The position numbers were made by a program, and so were the translations under genes. A model generated the notes under the pieces. It was not told where the DNA came from. It saw only the letters and a list, made by a program, of their open reading frames with translations, and did no database searches. Shown one piece after another: positions 11,125-37,264 of a DNA stretch of 64,000 nucleotides. The stretch spans positions 1-64,000 of the forward strand of contig JASAMV010008641.1 of the NCBI GenBank assembly GCA_030248065.1. Reading direction: 5' to 3'. Numbering within the stretch: position 1 is the stretch's first letter; every line of letters begins with the position of its first letter. This DNA comes from Rhynchonema sp. JSB1_4. Its lineage: Eukaryota; Nematoda; Chromadorea; Monhysterida; Xyalidae.

Positions 11125-11300
11125 TCCGCGACTTTCCAGGCCAGAAAGTTCATGCTCGACATTTTCAGGCCCAAGTTTTTCAGGCCCGGCCGATTCAGGC
11201 CTCGCATATTTGACCCAGTTATAGGACTAGGCTTAGGCTCCAGCCGGGCCTGAATGGCCGAGCCTGAACCTGTGCCCCGGACTGAACAGTCGCACAATAC
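11125..11300. repeat. TCAGGCCC-rich interspersed repeat, copy 2
   Basis: Near-identical in layout to 4890-5040: TTATTCCGCGACTTTCCAGGCC start, repeated TTTTTCAGGCCC, CATATTTGACCCA, CCAGCCGGGCCTGAATGGCC and a TCGCACAATA end. Such a high-copy short element may be a MITE. It lies between the peptide gene and a palindromic MITE. Confidence 0.55.
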
Positions 11301-11451
11301 TAAGCATTGCTTGCTTCATTCGGTGAGTGTGCGAAACGTTCAAAAAAATCGGCCACATTATTTGAGGACACAGCACTGTCCCTAAATTTTGAGGCCGCGC
11401 TTTCCGCTGCAGAAATGAACGTGCGATAGAAGAATAGAGCATTCTCGAAAG

Positions 11452-11602
11452 TATACTCTGGCAATTCTTTTGGGAGAAACTTTTCACTTTCACGAAACTT
11501 TTACGGAAGTCACGTGACCGCTATAGCCAGTGCACGCATCATGCGCTTTACAGATCAGGCAAAGTTTTGAAAAGTTTCTCCCAAAAGAATTGTTAGAGTA
11601 TA
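11452..11602. mobile_element. Palindromic MITE, copy 1
   Basis: Near-complete palindrome with ends TATACTCTGGCAATTCTTTT and its complement, and a centre around GGAAGTCACGTGACC. A second copy is at 31705-31884 in an intron of gene A. The outer TA could be a Tc1/mariner-type TA target duplication, but this is not certain. The small ORFs that read through it are artefacts. Confidence 0.7.
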
Positions 11603-11784
11603 CCAGGAAATAAGGTTTTAAACTTTGAAATTCATGGTTAGTTATGTGGCAGACCTAAAAATCCGTTCAGTTGTCACTAAACTAGATGATTGCGTTCATC
11701 GTCGGAATTGTGACACATAGAGTCATCCACCAAAGCAGTCACGCTGAAACGTGAATAATCATGGGCGTGCTATCTACTCGTTCG

Positions 11785-12270
11785 GATTAGGCCTGGGCAC
11801 AATACCACTTTTAACACCCAATACCAATACCGGCCCAATACCAATACCGGGTGAAACCCATACCAATACCAATACCCAATACCAGATCAATGCTACTGAA
11901 GTGCCTGGTATTGGGTATTGGGTTGGTATTGGTATTGGGTATTGGGTATTGGTCTTAGTATTGGTTTGGTATTGGGTTTTTAGTCTGGTATTGGGTTTGG
12001 TATTGGTTTGGTATTTGGTTTTTGGTCTGGTATTGGGTTTGGTATTGGTTTGGTATTGGGTTTTGAGTCAGGTATTGGGTTTGGTATTGGTTTGGTATTG
12101 GGTTTTTCTGCATGAATGTTGGGTATTGGTTTTGACCCAATACCTGGGCAAACCCAATACCAATACCAGGCCAGCTTCAATACCAATACCCAGTACGCAA
12201 TACCAGAATTAGACCCAATAACAGTACCAAACACAGGTATTGGTATTGGAATTGGGTACTATGCCCACCC
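11785..12270. repeat. TTGGGTATTGG / CCAATACC minisatellite element
   Basis: Hundreds of bases of iterated GGTATTGGGT in one orientation, flanked by CCAATACC in the other, so the block is a foldback. The ends read GCCTGGGCACAATACC and GGGTACTATGCCCACCC, which are inverted. A second, shorter block is at 13263-13512 and a small remnant at 24770-24892. All long ORFs in both strands here (YQTQY-type repeats) are products of the repeat. Confidence 0.75.
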
Positions 12271-12279
12271 GTGTCTGTG

Positions 12280-13062
12280 TCGAGTGTGTGTGTGTCCAAA
12301 CTGGCACTTTTTGTACCAGAATTCTGGTAAAAGTATGCATAACATGCAAATGGAAGCATGATCCACAGTACTGAGGCGAGAGTGTATCTGTGTCGAGAGT
12401 GTGTGTGTCCAAACTGGTAGTTTTTATGCCGAAATTCTGGCTAAAAATGCACAGCAAGCGATACAGTGTACCTGAAAAGGGGAGAGACCTTTCACTCATT
12501 GTTGGCCGTGACTTCGTGTTGTATTGACAACCCAGATTGTCATTACAATACCGTAACCTTGTTCCTCGCCCTTTGATCTATCGCAACAATCTAAAGACTG
12601 ACATTTCGGATCTTACCACCTACGAGGTCCATAAATAACCATTATGTTCTTTAGCGTTCTTACACTGAAGATAACAACAACAATACTGTAAATGGAACTG
12701 TGTCAACTTATTGGCTTCAGGTGCCTTACAATCGTAATAAATCTCTCCACCGAAATATCATCGTCGAAAGATATTAAACAACATCGCAATTAAAAGTGTA
12801 AGGCGCGCGAAGCCAGATTTTTGTACCGTATGCCATGACACCATTCAGGTGGGTAACTTCATGGAATTTTGAGCACAGAATGGGGTCCCATGAGCTGCAG
12901 CGATCCTTACGGCGTGAAACCAAACTTCGGGCAGCAACTCCTCAAGCCCAAGAACCTAATCCGTCAGAAATAGTCCAGATCCACTGTGACGAATCTAAAA
13001 CTGCCGTATTTAAATGTCACAAAAGAGCCAGTCACATCTTTTCGACGTACAGTGCATGTGAC
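12280..13062. repeat. Tandem duplication, copy 1 (unit about 1.4 kb)
   Basis: Matches 13540-14567 in order and orientation, including the TGTGTCGAGAGTGTGTGTGT tract, the ACACTGAAGATAACAACAAC block and the MTPFRWVTSW reading frame, which is identical in both copies. Copy 1 lacks the 243-bp insertion of copy 2 and shows the uninterrupted site near 12508. The shared reading frame (12835 and 14346) has no signal, domain or splice support and I do not call it a gene. Confidence 0.75.
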
Positions 13063-13262
13063 CAGTGGTTCTTAAAAAAATTAAAAAAATTTTTTTTCAA
13101 AAAAATTCGTTCCAAAAGTTAAAATAATTTTTTTTATTCTTTCAAAATTCGAAAATTTCCCTATTTTCTATGTTTCTATGTTTTGTTTTCTATGATATGT
13201 TTCTATGTTCTCTATTATTCGGTTTGAGGAGTTGCTGCCCGAAGTTTGGCTTCATGCCGTAA

Positions 13263-13512
13263 GGTTTGGTATTGGGTTTTGAGTCAGGTATTTGGTTTGG
13301 TATTGGTTTGGTGTTGGGTTTTTCTGGATGAGTATCAGTATTGGGTATTGGTTTTGACCCAATACCTGATCAAATCCAATACCAATACCAGGCCAGCTTC
13401 AATACCAATACCCAATACCAGAATTAGACCCAATACCAATACCAAACACTGGTATTGGTATTGGTATTGGGTGGTATTGGTATTGGGTATTGGGTACTGT
13501 GCCCAATCATAG
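13263..13512. repeat. TTGGGTATTGG minisatellite, second block
   Basis: Same words as 11785-12270 with GTACTGTGCCCAATCATA at the right end. It sits between the two tandem-duplication copies and is therefore part of the duplicated unit, shortened. A 38-bp piece just before it (13225-13262) is an inverted copy of sequence at 12907-12955. Confidence 0.65.
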
Positions 13513-13539
13513 TACGGATGATGAGAGAGTGTGTTTGTG

Positions 13540-14567
13540 TTCAGTGTGTGTGTTTCCAAACTGATACTTTTTGTGCCAGAATTCTGGTAAAAATATGCAT
13601 CACATGCACATGGAGGCATGATCCACAGTTCTGAGGCGAGAGTGTATCTGTGTCGAGAGTGTGTGTGTCCAAACTGGTGGTTTTTATGCCGAAATTCTGG
13701 CTAAAAAATGCACAGCAAGCGATACAGTGTACCTGAAAAGGGGGAGAGACCGTTCACTCATTGTTGGCCGTAAAGATGGAGTTATACTTGTCCCCATTTT
13801 GGGCTTGTAGACAATGAGGACAAGTTTTTGTTTGAATCATATTTTGTGACAGCGTTGGATCACTAATTTCGGCCAGCGTAAAAGTTGTTCCCCTGCACCA
13901 AATGAACAACTTTTACGCTGGTCGAAATTAGCGCTCCAACTCTATCACAAAGTATGACAAACAAAATTTTGTCCTTGTTGTCTACAAGCCCAAAATGAAA
14001 AAGTATAACTCCACCTTAACTTCGTGTTTGACAACCCAGATTGTCATTAGAATACCGTAACCTTGTTCCCCGCCCATTGATCTATCGCAATAATCTAAAG
14101 ACTGACCTTTCGTATCTTACCACTGCCACACCACGAGGTCCATAAATAACTATTATGTTCTTTAGCGTTCTTACACTGAAGATAACAACAACAACACTGT
14201 AAATGGAACTGTGTCAACTTATTGGCTTCAGGTGCCTTACAATCGTAATAAATCTCTCCACCGAAATATCATCGTCGAAAGATATTAAACAACATCGCAA
14301 TTAAAAGTGTAAGGCGCGCGAAGCCAGATTTTTGTACCGTATGCCATGACACCATTCAGGTGGGTAACTTCATGGAATTTTGAGCACAGAATGGGGTCCC
14401 ATGAGCTGCAGCGATCCTTACGGCGTGAAACCAAACTTCGGGCAGCAACTCCTCAAGCCCAAGAACCTAATCCGTCAGAAATAGTCCAGATCCACTGTGA
14501 CGAATCTAAAACTGCCGTATTTAAATGTCACAAAAGAGCCAGTCACATCTTTTCGACGTACAGTGTC
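13540..14567. repeat. Tandem duplication, copy 2
   Basis: Second copy of 12280-13062, interrupted by the MITE at 13774-14016. Sequence identity is very high over the last 400 bp (from the AACAACATCGCAATT block to CGACGTACAGTG), so the duplication is recent. The copies end together after CACATCTTTTCGACGTACAG. Confidence 0.75.
13774..14016. mobile_element. PIF/Harbinger-like MITE with matching empty site
   Basis: Inverted termini AGATGGAGTTATACTT and AGGTGGAGTTATACTT, followed on both arms by CATTTTGGGCTTGTAGACAA-like sequence. It is flanked by TAA on each side (13771-13773 and 14017-14019). Inner arms CGTAAAAGTTGTTC are also inverted, making the element nearly palindromic. The tandem copy at about 12508 reads GGCCGTGACTTCG with no insert. 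Confidence 0.8.
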
Positions 14568-14569
14568 TG

Positions 14570-15635
14570 TGACATCCAATTTGGTCACAACCTTTTCAGT
14601 GTTAAGCAGCGCAGTCAAAATATATCACTTTTTTCATCACATTTGAGCTCAATCTTGACTTCTGCGTGGTAGAGACATACTGATTCCCTTTTGAAGTGTT
14701 CGTTCGTAAATAAATCAAAATAAGTGTTCGTAATTTTATTCGAAATTTGCATGTTTGCACCTGCGCTGATGCATAATCCCAGCGCCGCCAGGTGCTCGTC
14801 TGTCGTGGGGTTGCACTTTGAGCACGCCGCTTTCTAACCATCGATGGGCAGTTGCTGCAACCTGCAACGCGTCCTCGTGCTGAGCAGGGACGTCTTGTGG
14901 TCACGCAGCACGACGACGTCAGCTAACCCTGATCGACTCAATGTGCCTGATGACGACCCAGTCACCAAGTTTTCCTGCAACTCAATGACATTGGCCTGGT
15001 TCTTTCTCAAACCAATTATTACAAACCGAATAAAAGCGTGCAAGGCACTTAGCCTGCCTTTGTAACCGCTTGCTGCCACGAAAAACACCCAATGTTCACT
15101 TCCACAGCACTCCAGATGGTTATAAATGTAGCAAAACAGGAAAGATTTAACCAACAATAGATTTCAGGAAGAAAAAGTCCCATGCCGGATATCCACATGG
15201 TCTCCTGGTACCGTATTTTGTACGACATTTCAATTGAAAACACAGAAAATGGGAGAAAGGCTGCAAGTACTCACAGTATACATTAAACATCAGCTTTATG
15301 CTATGGATATTACTGTAGCTGAAGCCATTGTAACCACAGCCAGCTGTGAATAAGACTGTGCCGTCCAATAACAGGTACCGCATTTATTCAAATAAACGCC
15401 GGTGAAAATGGGGTCCGGTTAAAATAAACGCCCGTCTCTAATAAACGGCTGGTCTGTGATCAACGCCCGGCCCTAAGTTGATAAACCCTGTGATGGGGAC
15501 GCCCACGGGTCAGCGCACGCACCTCCCAAACTACGGTATCAAATGCCCGGGCGCTCAGTATATAGAGTACATACAGTGGCGGCCATAAGTTTTTAGACTC
15601 TGTTGTTGTAACAATGCACGTGTCTGAAACAGCAA
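14570..15635. other. No supportable gene
   Basis: Several short reading frames occur on both strands, but none combines a start, plausible splice sites and recognisable content. A stretch at 15380-15560 contains repeated AATAAACGCC(C/G) words resembling a decayed repeat (similar words recur at about 23870-23935). I see nothing further to annotate. Confidence 0.4.
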
Positions 15636-16114
15636 GCTGACTGGGAACTACTAAAGCTCGCGGCCACCCCCTGAAACTACCGTAATCCTTAACCTACCGT
15701 AACCAAACTTCAGTCACGTGACCTACAGACCCACACACACCCCCTTGTGCAATTTCAGTCGAATCGGTCAACCGAATCGGCCACGGCCGATCGCCATCGG
15801 AGGTATCGAAGTAAATTTTCAAAGTTGCTCGAAATTAAACATTAGCACCTCTATCATGTTCAGAATTTCACGCTGAATCCAAAAATGTTAGTCTCATTGA
15901 AATCAGACCATGCACGAAAACTTTACAGCGTGTGTTACATGTGAACAGCAAGCGGCTTGATATTCTGCCAACACGCCAACCAATCAGCGACCAGCACAGG
16001 CAGTGGTGACCTTGGGTGTGGTGTGCGCACTGCCTGTTGTGACTGTGTGTGCACTGTGTGTTGCATGTTGTTATACCATGCTGTTACGCGCAAGTAGCAT
16101 GCAAGGCACACACG

Positions 16115-16165
16115 GTTCGCATAAAAAGGCGGGCTTTTTGCACAAGACCCCCCATTGTTATATTT
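16115..16165 (+). promoter_or_regulatory. Possible core promoter of the transposase
   Basis: GCATAAAAAGGCG at about 16119-16131 is a TATA-like box about 100 bp before the ATG at 16231. Slightly downstream is ATTTGCAT (about 16160), which equals the octamer motif used in histone H2B promoters, but here it lies on the wrong side of the TATA box. It may be coincidental. Confidence 0.3.
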
Positions 16166-16230
16166 GCATCATCAAGTGCTCCAATTATCGCATCAACTGT
16201 CATCCTCGTCTTTGCCAATTAAGCCGCATT

Positions 16231-16737
16231 ATGGCTCAGGCACATCAACCTCAACGCGTCACCATGGATCAGATCTGCAACCTGACCGAGCTCGAAGCGG
16301 CACAGTACCTGCAGCGTCTGGGCATCATTCCACAGACCAAAGTGTGCGCAACTCAGGTCGACAATCGCAAGGCCGACACGCTCCTCCCCATCATTGCTCG
16401 TCATGTGGCCCCCGGAACCATCATTTGGAGCGACGAATGGAAGGCGTACTACCAGATCACCCGTCCCAACGTGCACGGCGCAGTCTACCAGCATCACACG
16501 GTCAACCATCAGGAGAACTTCGTCGATCGCTTCACCGGTGTCAACACGCAAGCAATCGAGGTCAGCTGGCTGCGTCCGAAGAACAAGATCCTCCGCCAGT
16601 GTCGTGGTCTGGGCCGTGCTGCACTGCCGAAGCACCTGGCGGAAGCCTGGTTCCGAAGCAAGTGCATGTTGCGTGCTGGTCACCGCGACCCGACCGTGTT
16701 CGAGCGCTTCCTGCTGCTTGTCGCTGGTAACCGCTGA
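16231..16737 (+). CDS. Merlin-like DDE transposase, lacking the first catalytic block
   Basis: 168 residues from the ATG at 16231; the frame is open further upstream but that part is low-complexity. The N-terminus has ELEAAQYLQRLGIIPQTKVC, like the start of Merlin/ISXO2 transposases just before their zinc ribbon. It then jumps at CATQVDNRKADTLLP straight into the second half of the DDE domain: APGTIIWSDEWKAYYQI (second Asp), YQHHTVNHQENFVD, and TQAIEVSWLRPKNKI with a third acidic residue. The remaining zinc-ribbon cysteines and the segment with the first Asp are missing, yet the frame stays open. Full-length relatives are about 300 residues. The protein should be catalytically dead but might still bind DNA. 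The identification rests on motif recall. Confidence 0.75.
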   Translation: MAQAHQPQRVTMDQICNLTELEAAQYLQRLGIIPQTKVCATQVDNRKADTLLPIIARHVAPGTIIWSDEWKAYYQITRPNVHGAVYQHHTVNHQENFVDRFTGVNTQAIEVSWLRPKNKILRQCRGLGRAALPKHLAEAWFRSKCMLRAGHRDPTVFERFLLLVAGNR

Positions 16738-16784
16738 GTTACCAACCCCACCTTTGGTCTGCGGACCACTTACCCAAACCCCAC

Positions 16785-16800
16785 GGCCCTCTTCAGGGCC
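16785..16800 (+). terminator. Histone-type mRNA 3' stem-loop after the transposase stop
   Basis: GGCCCTCTTCAGGGCC forms a perfect 6-bp stem with a 4-base loop and is followed by ACCCA. It lies 48 bases after the TGA on the coding strand. This matches the conserved replication-dependent histone stem-loop (GGCYCT-loop-AGRGCC then ACCCA) in size, sequence and position. No poly(A) signal lies between the stop and the hairpin. A second copy of the same hairpin and upstream sequence is at 35387-35402 on the other strand. Confidence 0.7.
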
Positions 16801-17165
16801 ACCCAGTCCAACCATGAGTTGTTGCTATGGGCAACAAATGCATGATACACACATGATGCCACACTCACTAACATATCTTTTTTGTTCGTCATCGGATTTT
16901 AATGAGACAAACATTTTTGGATTCAGCGTGAAATTCTGAACATGATAGAGGTGATAATGTTTAATTTCGAGCAACTTTGAAAATTTGCCCCGATACCTCC
17001 GATGGCGATCGGCCGTGGCCGATTCGGTTGACCGATTCGACTGAAATTGCACAAGGGGGTGTGTGTGGGTCTGTAGGTCACGTGACTGAAGTTTGGTTAC
17101 GGTAGGTCGAGGATTACGGTAGTTTCACGGGGTGGCCGCGAGCTTTAGTAGTTTTCCGCTGACTG

Positions 17166-18158
17166 CAGCCAGCGGCCTGAGCTTGGGTTGTATGCTGTGT
17201 ATGACGTCACTAATTACATAGTCATACAGCAGAATAAGCCATCACTATGCATCACTATACTTGTTCGGTCGTGGTCAGGGTTGGGCAAAAAAATTTTCTT
17301 TAAAAAAGGTTTTTGAAACAACATTTTTTTTAATTTTTTCGGGGGAACAAAATGTTCTAAAACGTCCAAAAATGGCCTTTTTGGGGGTTATTTTTTGTCA
17401 TTTTTTCCCACCGGCTCGAAAAACTGACACCTTTCATCCGGTTAGGGTACTTCGGCGGGAGCAATACCGATGGCGCTGGACTTAATTAAGAGGGAGGCAC
17501 TTGTGCCCAACGCCAATTGGACGTGAGTGCATATTGGTGAAACATTAGTCAATCCTGACTATCAGGGTACCTAAACTGAAAATAGACTGAAAATATAAAT
17601 GTTTAAGTAATGTAATAAATAATTATTCTCCAATTATTATTAACAATAATTATTAATAAGTAATGTCACAAAAATGGAAAGAACGTTTTTATAAAAATGA
17701 CAACTTGCCCTCAATCGCGTGTGCGGTCATGCAGCGGGATGAAATTTTTCGAGGACATGGAAGTCCACGCTCACGCTGTATAAATTGTGCGAAAATTTGG
17801 GCTTCCCAAGTTACGTCTTGTCAAAATGGCGTGAGCTTTCATTTTTGAACTCGCCCGAGGAATCATGCACACATGTCGTTTAACACGACCGCGCTAGCTC
17901 CGATAGTATACCTGTATTGTCTCGTGGTCGTGACCATACCAAATGGTTCTGTTTCGGTGGTGCGTTGACCAAACACAGGTACTATACAGTGTTCTTTGTC
18001 GTTGTTTTGCTCTTGGCATATGCACCCGAAAAAATCATTTCATCAGCTGACATAATGGCACACATGATAATGAGGACGATAATTATAAAACAACCAAAGT
18101 GTTTATGAATTGTAGCTGCATGAAAGCATACCAATCGAACAAAACAGAGGGAATCAAT
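17166..18158. other. No supportable gene
   Basis: Holds a CAGGGTTGGGCAAAAAAA start at 17276 resembling the hAT-like family best seen at 40450-41160, followed by CGTCCAAAAATGGCC, but no matching right end was identified. The rest is AT-rich with no plausible exons. It separates the transposon from the last exon of gene A. Confidence 0.4.
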
Positions 18159-33707
<15,549 letters not shown>

Positions 33708-34729
33708 AATTGACAATATTGGCGGCCCTGCAGAATGATGCTACATTATGCTCCATAGATGCCTGGTTAGTGCCTGGTTTTTTTTGAGCCGTGCCTGCTT
33801 GCTAGCGTAACATCAACAGGCTGGACATGTCTACGTGTACTGCCTTGGGCGCGTTATGAGATGCACTTGCACACAATAACAAAGTGCATGTGATGCAAAG
33901 TGCAGTACCAATACCCGATTCTTCTTAGCTGCGGGAACCAAAGCACAGTAACACCCACTGGTCAGGGAGCAGGTGGTGCATACGGCAGCTAATAACACAA
34001 AAGCGAAGTATTATCGAGCAAATGTAAACGGAGCAGTCAGAGAACATAACATTACCCATCGTGCTCAAGGCACAAGTAATGAATGCATTTTAACCACTGA
34101 CCCATCAGTTTCAGAAATTTAACAGAATTCTGTAATGTGTGCAACAGCTTCTTGGCGTAAACATCCTCCAGCTGAATCAGAGCTAGTCGAGCTTGTTAGC
34201 GCAGCGCAATCATCTCAGACGTAATCAGACGTAAATAACAATAATCAGAATCAACTGCTCCAGCGCAATAATGTTCCTATCAAATCTTTCTAAGACAATA
34301 TTGGCATACATTTGGGATGTGGCAAATCTAAGTGAAGTCCGATTAAACAACCGAGTGAACTGCTGGATGTAGTTGAGTTTGAAGTGGGTTGCTAAAATAA
34401 ACTAGCAGCGCATCACCAAACATTCCAGCCGCTGCGTGCTTTCTGTGTGATCATGCAGGGCAACATCATTTTCTTCATTTGTGATTCAGGGAAAAAATTT
34501 GATCGAAATCTTGTATAGGCATTATGCGACCGTTACCGTAATATCTAACATAACTGGTTTTTGCCGCCAGGCTTGCTCAATAAATCAAGCCAGGCCTGTC
34601 AACGTGTTGATCCATGCCCTCGATTGCCCATAATTCATTTTCAGCACATCAAGTGCAATGACGGCGGCGTTTGTTCATGGTTGATTAACATTTGTTTTTG
34701 AAGCACGCTCTTTTTTAATATTTATTTAC

Positions 34730-36020
34730 AAGTTAACACAATAGTTTGCGTCAACGTCCATCATCTGTCTTGGAGGTCTGGCTGTATTTACCACTTATAA
34801 GAAAATATTGTAGATACAGTGTATATTGCTGAACAAATGTCAAAGTGCAAAATATTTACTGCCGTGAATTTATGCGCATTAAATGCGCATTAACAAACTT
34901 TGTTAGCGAAATTCTCCGGCTGTAAGTTGCATGTACGTGTGGCCGTTTCGCAAATTTAGTTTCAAACTTGGTGATCGGTCCTGTATCTGGATAAAAGCGC
35001 ACGCTCCAAATGCGCGTAAAATGTATCGTTTTGTGAAACATCACCCGTGCTGTCCATACACACGCAGGATTAGTACGGCTATAGGTATGTATATATATAT
35101 GTATGTTGCATCTTGGTTGTTGATTCATTCACACCAGAGTCATTGTGTATTAGTCAGAGCCATGTGCATGTACGGCTATTATGCTTGCATTTTTTTGGCT
35201 GCAGCTTGTAGCGCGCAAAAAACTGCAGAGTTTTAAAGCAGACGAACTACAAGTCTGTTCTTCAGTGCAGCGTATTATGCGAGCTGTAAGCTAGGATACG
35301 AACATAACTAACCGCAAGTGCGAAAAATTGAAAATATGCGTATCAAATGTCACAATAACTCTATAAAACCATGATTCGTAGGTGGTGGCCCTGAAGAGGG
35401 CCGTTGGGTTAGGATAAGTGGACCGAAGTCCAAGGGTTCAGCGGCTACACATTGTCGTCATCGAAGGCGCGCTTGTGCAGACGCCGACCTAACAATGAAC
35501 CCTCGGCGTCCAACAAGCGCACGATTGTGCAGCGGGTGGCGTCGACAGCTAATCTTGTAACACAATAGTTTGCATTGACGTGTCCATCATCTGTCTTGGA
35601 GATTGTATTTACTACTCACAAGAAAATATTGTACACATACTGCCGAAAAATATCAAAGTGCAAAACATAACTCCTCTGACTTTATGCGCATTTGTTAGCG
35701 AAATTCTCCGGCTGTAATTTGCACGTACGTGTGTGGCCGTTGCGCAAAATTAGTTTCAAACTTGATGATCGGCTCTGTATTTTGTTAGACGCGCACAATA
35801 CAAATGCGAGTGAACTGTATCGTTTTGTGAAACATCACCCGTGCTGTCCATACACACGCAGAATTAGTTCGGCTTATGTTGCATTCAGGTCACTGTTTCA
35901 TTCGCAGTGTCATACATCAGTCAGAGCCAGGTGCATGTACAAATATTCGGCAATTACGCCTGCCTGGTGTTGCAAGACCGACCGCACCGATCACAAACCA
36001 CAAATACTGTTAATACGAAT
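34730..36020 (+). repeat. Direct duplication of about 0.5 kb with a conserved open frame
   Basis: 34730-35240 and 35545-36020 match over ACACAATAGTTTGCRT, CATCATCTGTCTTGGAG and GAAACATCACCCGTGCTGTCC. A plus-strand frame is shared in the middle (FKLGDRSCI... MYRFVKHHPCCPYTRRIS against FKLDDRLCI... LYRFVKHHPCCPYTRRIS), but a 2-base difference shifts the frame before it. It could be a decayed coding fragment or just a repeat; no start, domain or splice pattern supports a gene. Confidence 0.5.
35387..35402 (-). terminator. Second histone-type 3' stem-loop
   Basis: On the minus strand this reads GGCCCTCTTCAGGGCC followed by ACCACC. Upstream on that strand is CCACTTATCCTAACCCAAC, which resembles CCACTTACCCAAACCCCAC before the hairpin at 16785. 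Before that is a short open frame ending RRLHKRAFDDDNV and TAG about 70 bases from the hairpin. That frame does not resemble a core histone. It may be the 3' remnant of a histone-type transcript or of a related transposon. Confidence 0.5.
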
Positions 36021-37264
36021 TTGAGGTTGTTCTTCTTTACCGGGGCGCTGCGCTTAGCCCAGCAGCTTTTAAAATGTGGTTTACCGTTTAGAACATCAGG
36101 TAACTGCGATTAGTAGACCTCGACTACGATTTTTGTGAAAAGGAAGTGGTGTCAAGGTCAAGGTTGTTACAAAAAAACAGTTGCTAGAAAACTTTTTGAA
36201 AGTCAGATACGCTGTTTTTAATAAAAAAATAAAATGGTCTAATTCTTCTAAAATTGGCCTTAATTCTTCTAAAATTGGCCTTTTATGCAGGGTTGGAAAT
36301 TTTTTTCTGACTTGGACCAGTTTATTGTCGCTTCACCAATCGGTCGAGCACAGTTTATGGAGCACATATGAAGTGTTTACCAGGTGTACATAACTGGCTC
36401 GGGACCACAAAGGAAAACTTTAAATTTCGTGGATTCTCTGAGAGCACCGTTGGGCTCTACATTTGAACAACAAGTTACCGGCGAATGCCAAATACAGTAG
36501 CTGCATTTGGTGTTTATTTGCTTACACTTCGGATCAATCTGAGATTCAAGTAATTTCCTTAGTAAGCTCGCACTATGTAAAGCATGTTACACATCACTGA
36601 AAACGTCTACCGATGCGTGCTTATTCAGAAAAAACTTCCGAATTATGGGGGCTTATTCGGGAGGGGGCGTATTTGGCATTCTCCGGTACGCCACAACTAT
36701 GCGATTGGAGTGCTACAGCTTCACCAGTCAGTCGTTCACGTGTTGTATGCCGAAAAGTTCGGTATCGTCACTGAATCATCAGCATAGTATTGCGACAGTT
36801 CGCGCTGTTATAGTTGGTAGGCACGTCGGCGTGATATTTATACTGCCAACGAACACAAATAAATACAACAGCCGTGCAGAGGCCAAATCACGTTCAGATG
36901 CCGTTGGAGTAACCGGATTCCCTAATGTGCGTTGGTGGTCCCCTCGTGAGAGTCAAGTGACGATAATTCTTGGTTTTGAAAATTTTTTTTTGCGAAACGG
37001 CGGTTGACCTAAAGTCAAAGGTACAAACAGGCCTCCCAAATAAAAAAGTTTATCGTTGCGCGTTCGAGATTAAAACAAGATACAATATCGATCAAAATAT
37101 ATATATATGTGGTATTATGATCGAGTGTTTAAGATTTATAGCAAGTCTAAGAATGCACACCCGCTGGCAAAAATCGAGAATATCGATAATCGAGAATCCT
37201 AAGAATAAGAGGAAAAATTTCGAAAATTTCGTTTGTATGACCGAGAAAGCAGACGTTTTGTTGA

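Larger units (their letters stand above)
15636..17165 (+). mobile_element. Merlin-type (IS1016/ISXO2 superfamily) DNA transposon, internally deleted
   Basis: Long terminal inverted repeats of about 270 bp: 15636-15912 and 16895-17165 are reverse complements over landmarks such as CTACTAAAGCTCGCGGCCAC, CAGTCACGTGAC, GACCCACACACACCCCC and CGATCGCCATCGGAGGTATC. They enclose one transposase reading frame. Arm identity is high with a few substitutions, so the insertion is not old. The outermost bases diverge, so exact ends and any 8-9 bp target duplication were not fixed. The coding part is GC-rich compared with its surroundings. Confidence 0.85.
33708..37264. other. Upstream region of gene A; no complete gene
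   Basis: The first 400 bp (33708-34130) share sequence with the region upstream of the truncated third copy (44420-44740), so promoter DNA was duplicated with the exon. It then holds the duplicated block 34730-36020 and a histone-like hairpin at 35387. A stretch at 36290 has GCAGGGTTGGAAATTTTTTT like a hAT-family end. I found no reliable exon. Confidence 0.45.

Noticed and set aside
11751..12361. ORFs of 60-150 codons with NTQYQ or VLVLGLVLV repeats
   Set aside because: They are produced by the TTGGGTATTGG minisatellite and occur on both strands.
12835..13122. ORF MTPFRWVTSW..., repeated at 14346
   Set aside because: Identity of the two copies is explained by the recent tandem duplication; there is no domain, splice context or codon-level conservation to support a gene.
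16155..16815. Overlapping ORFs in other frames of the transposase
   Set aside because: They are GC-rich shadow frames; only the frame from 16231 has recognisable transposase motifs.
35450..35550. Remnant histone coding sequence before the second hairpin
   Set aside because: The frame ending RRLHKRAFDDDNV does not match the C-terminus of any core histone that I can recall, so only the hairpin is called.
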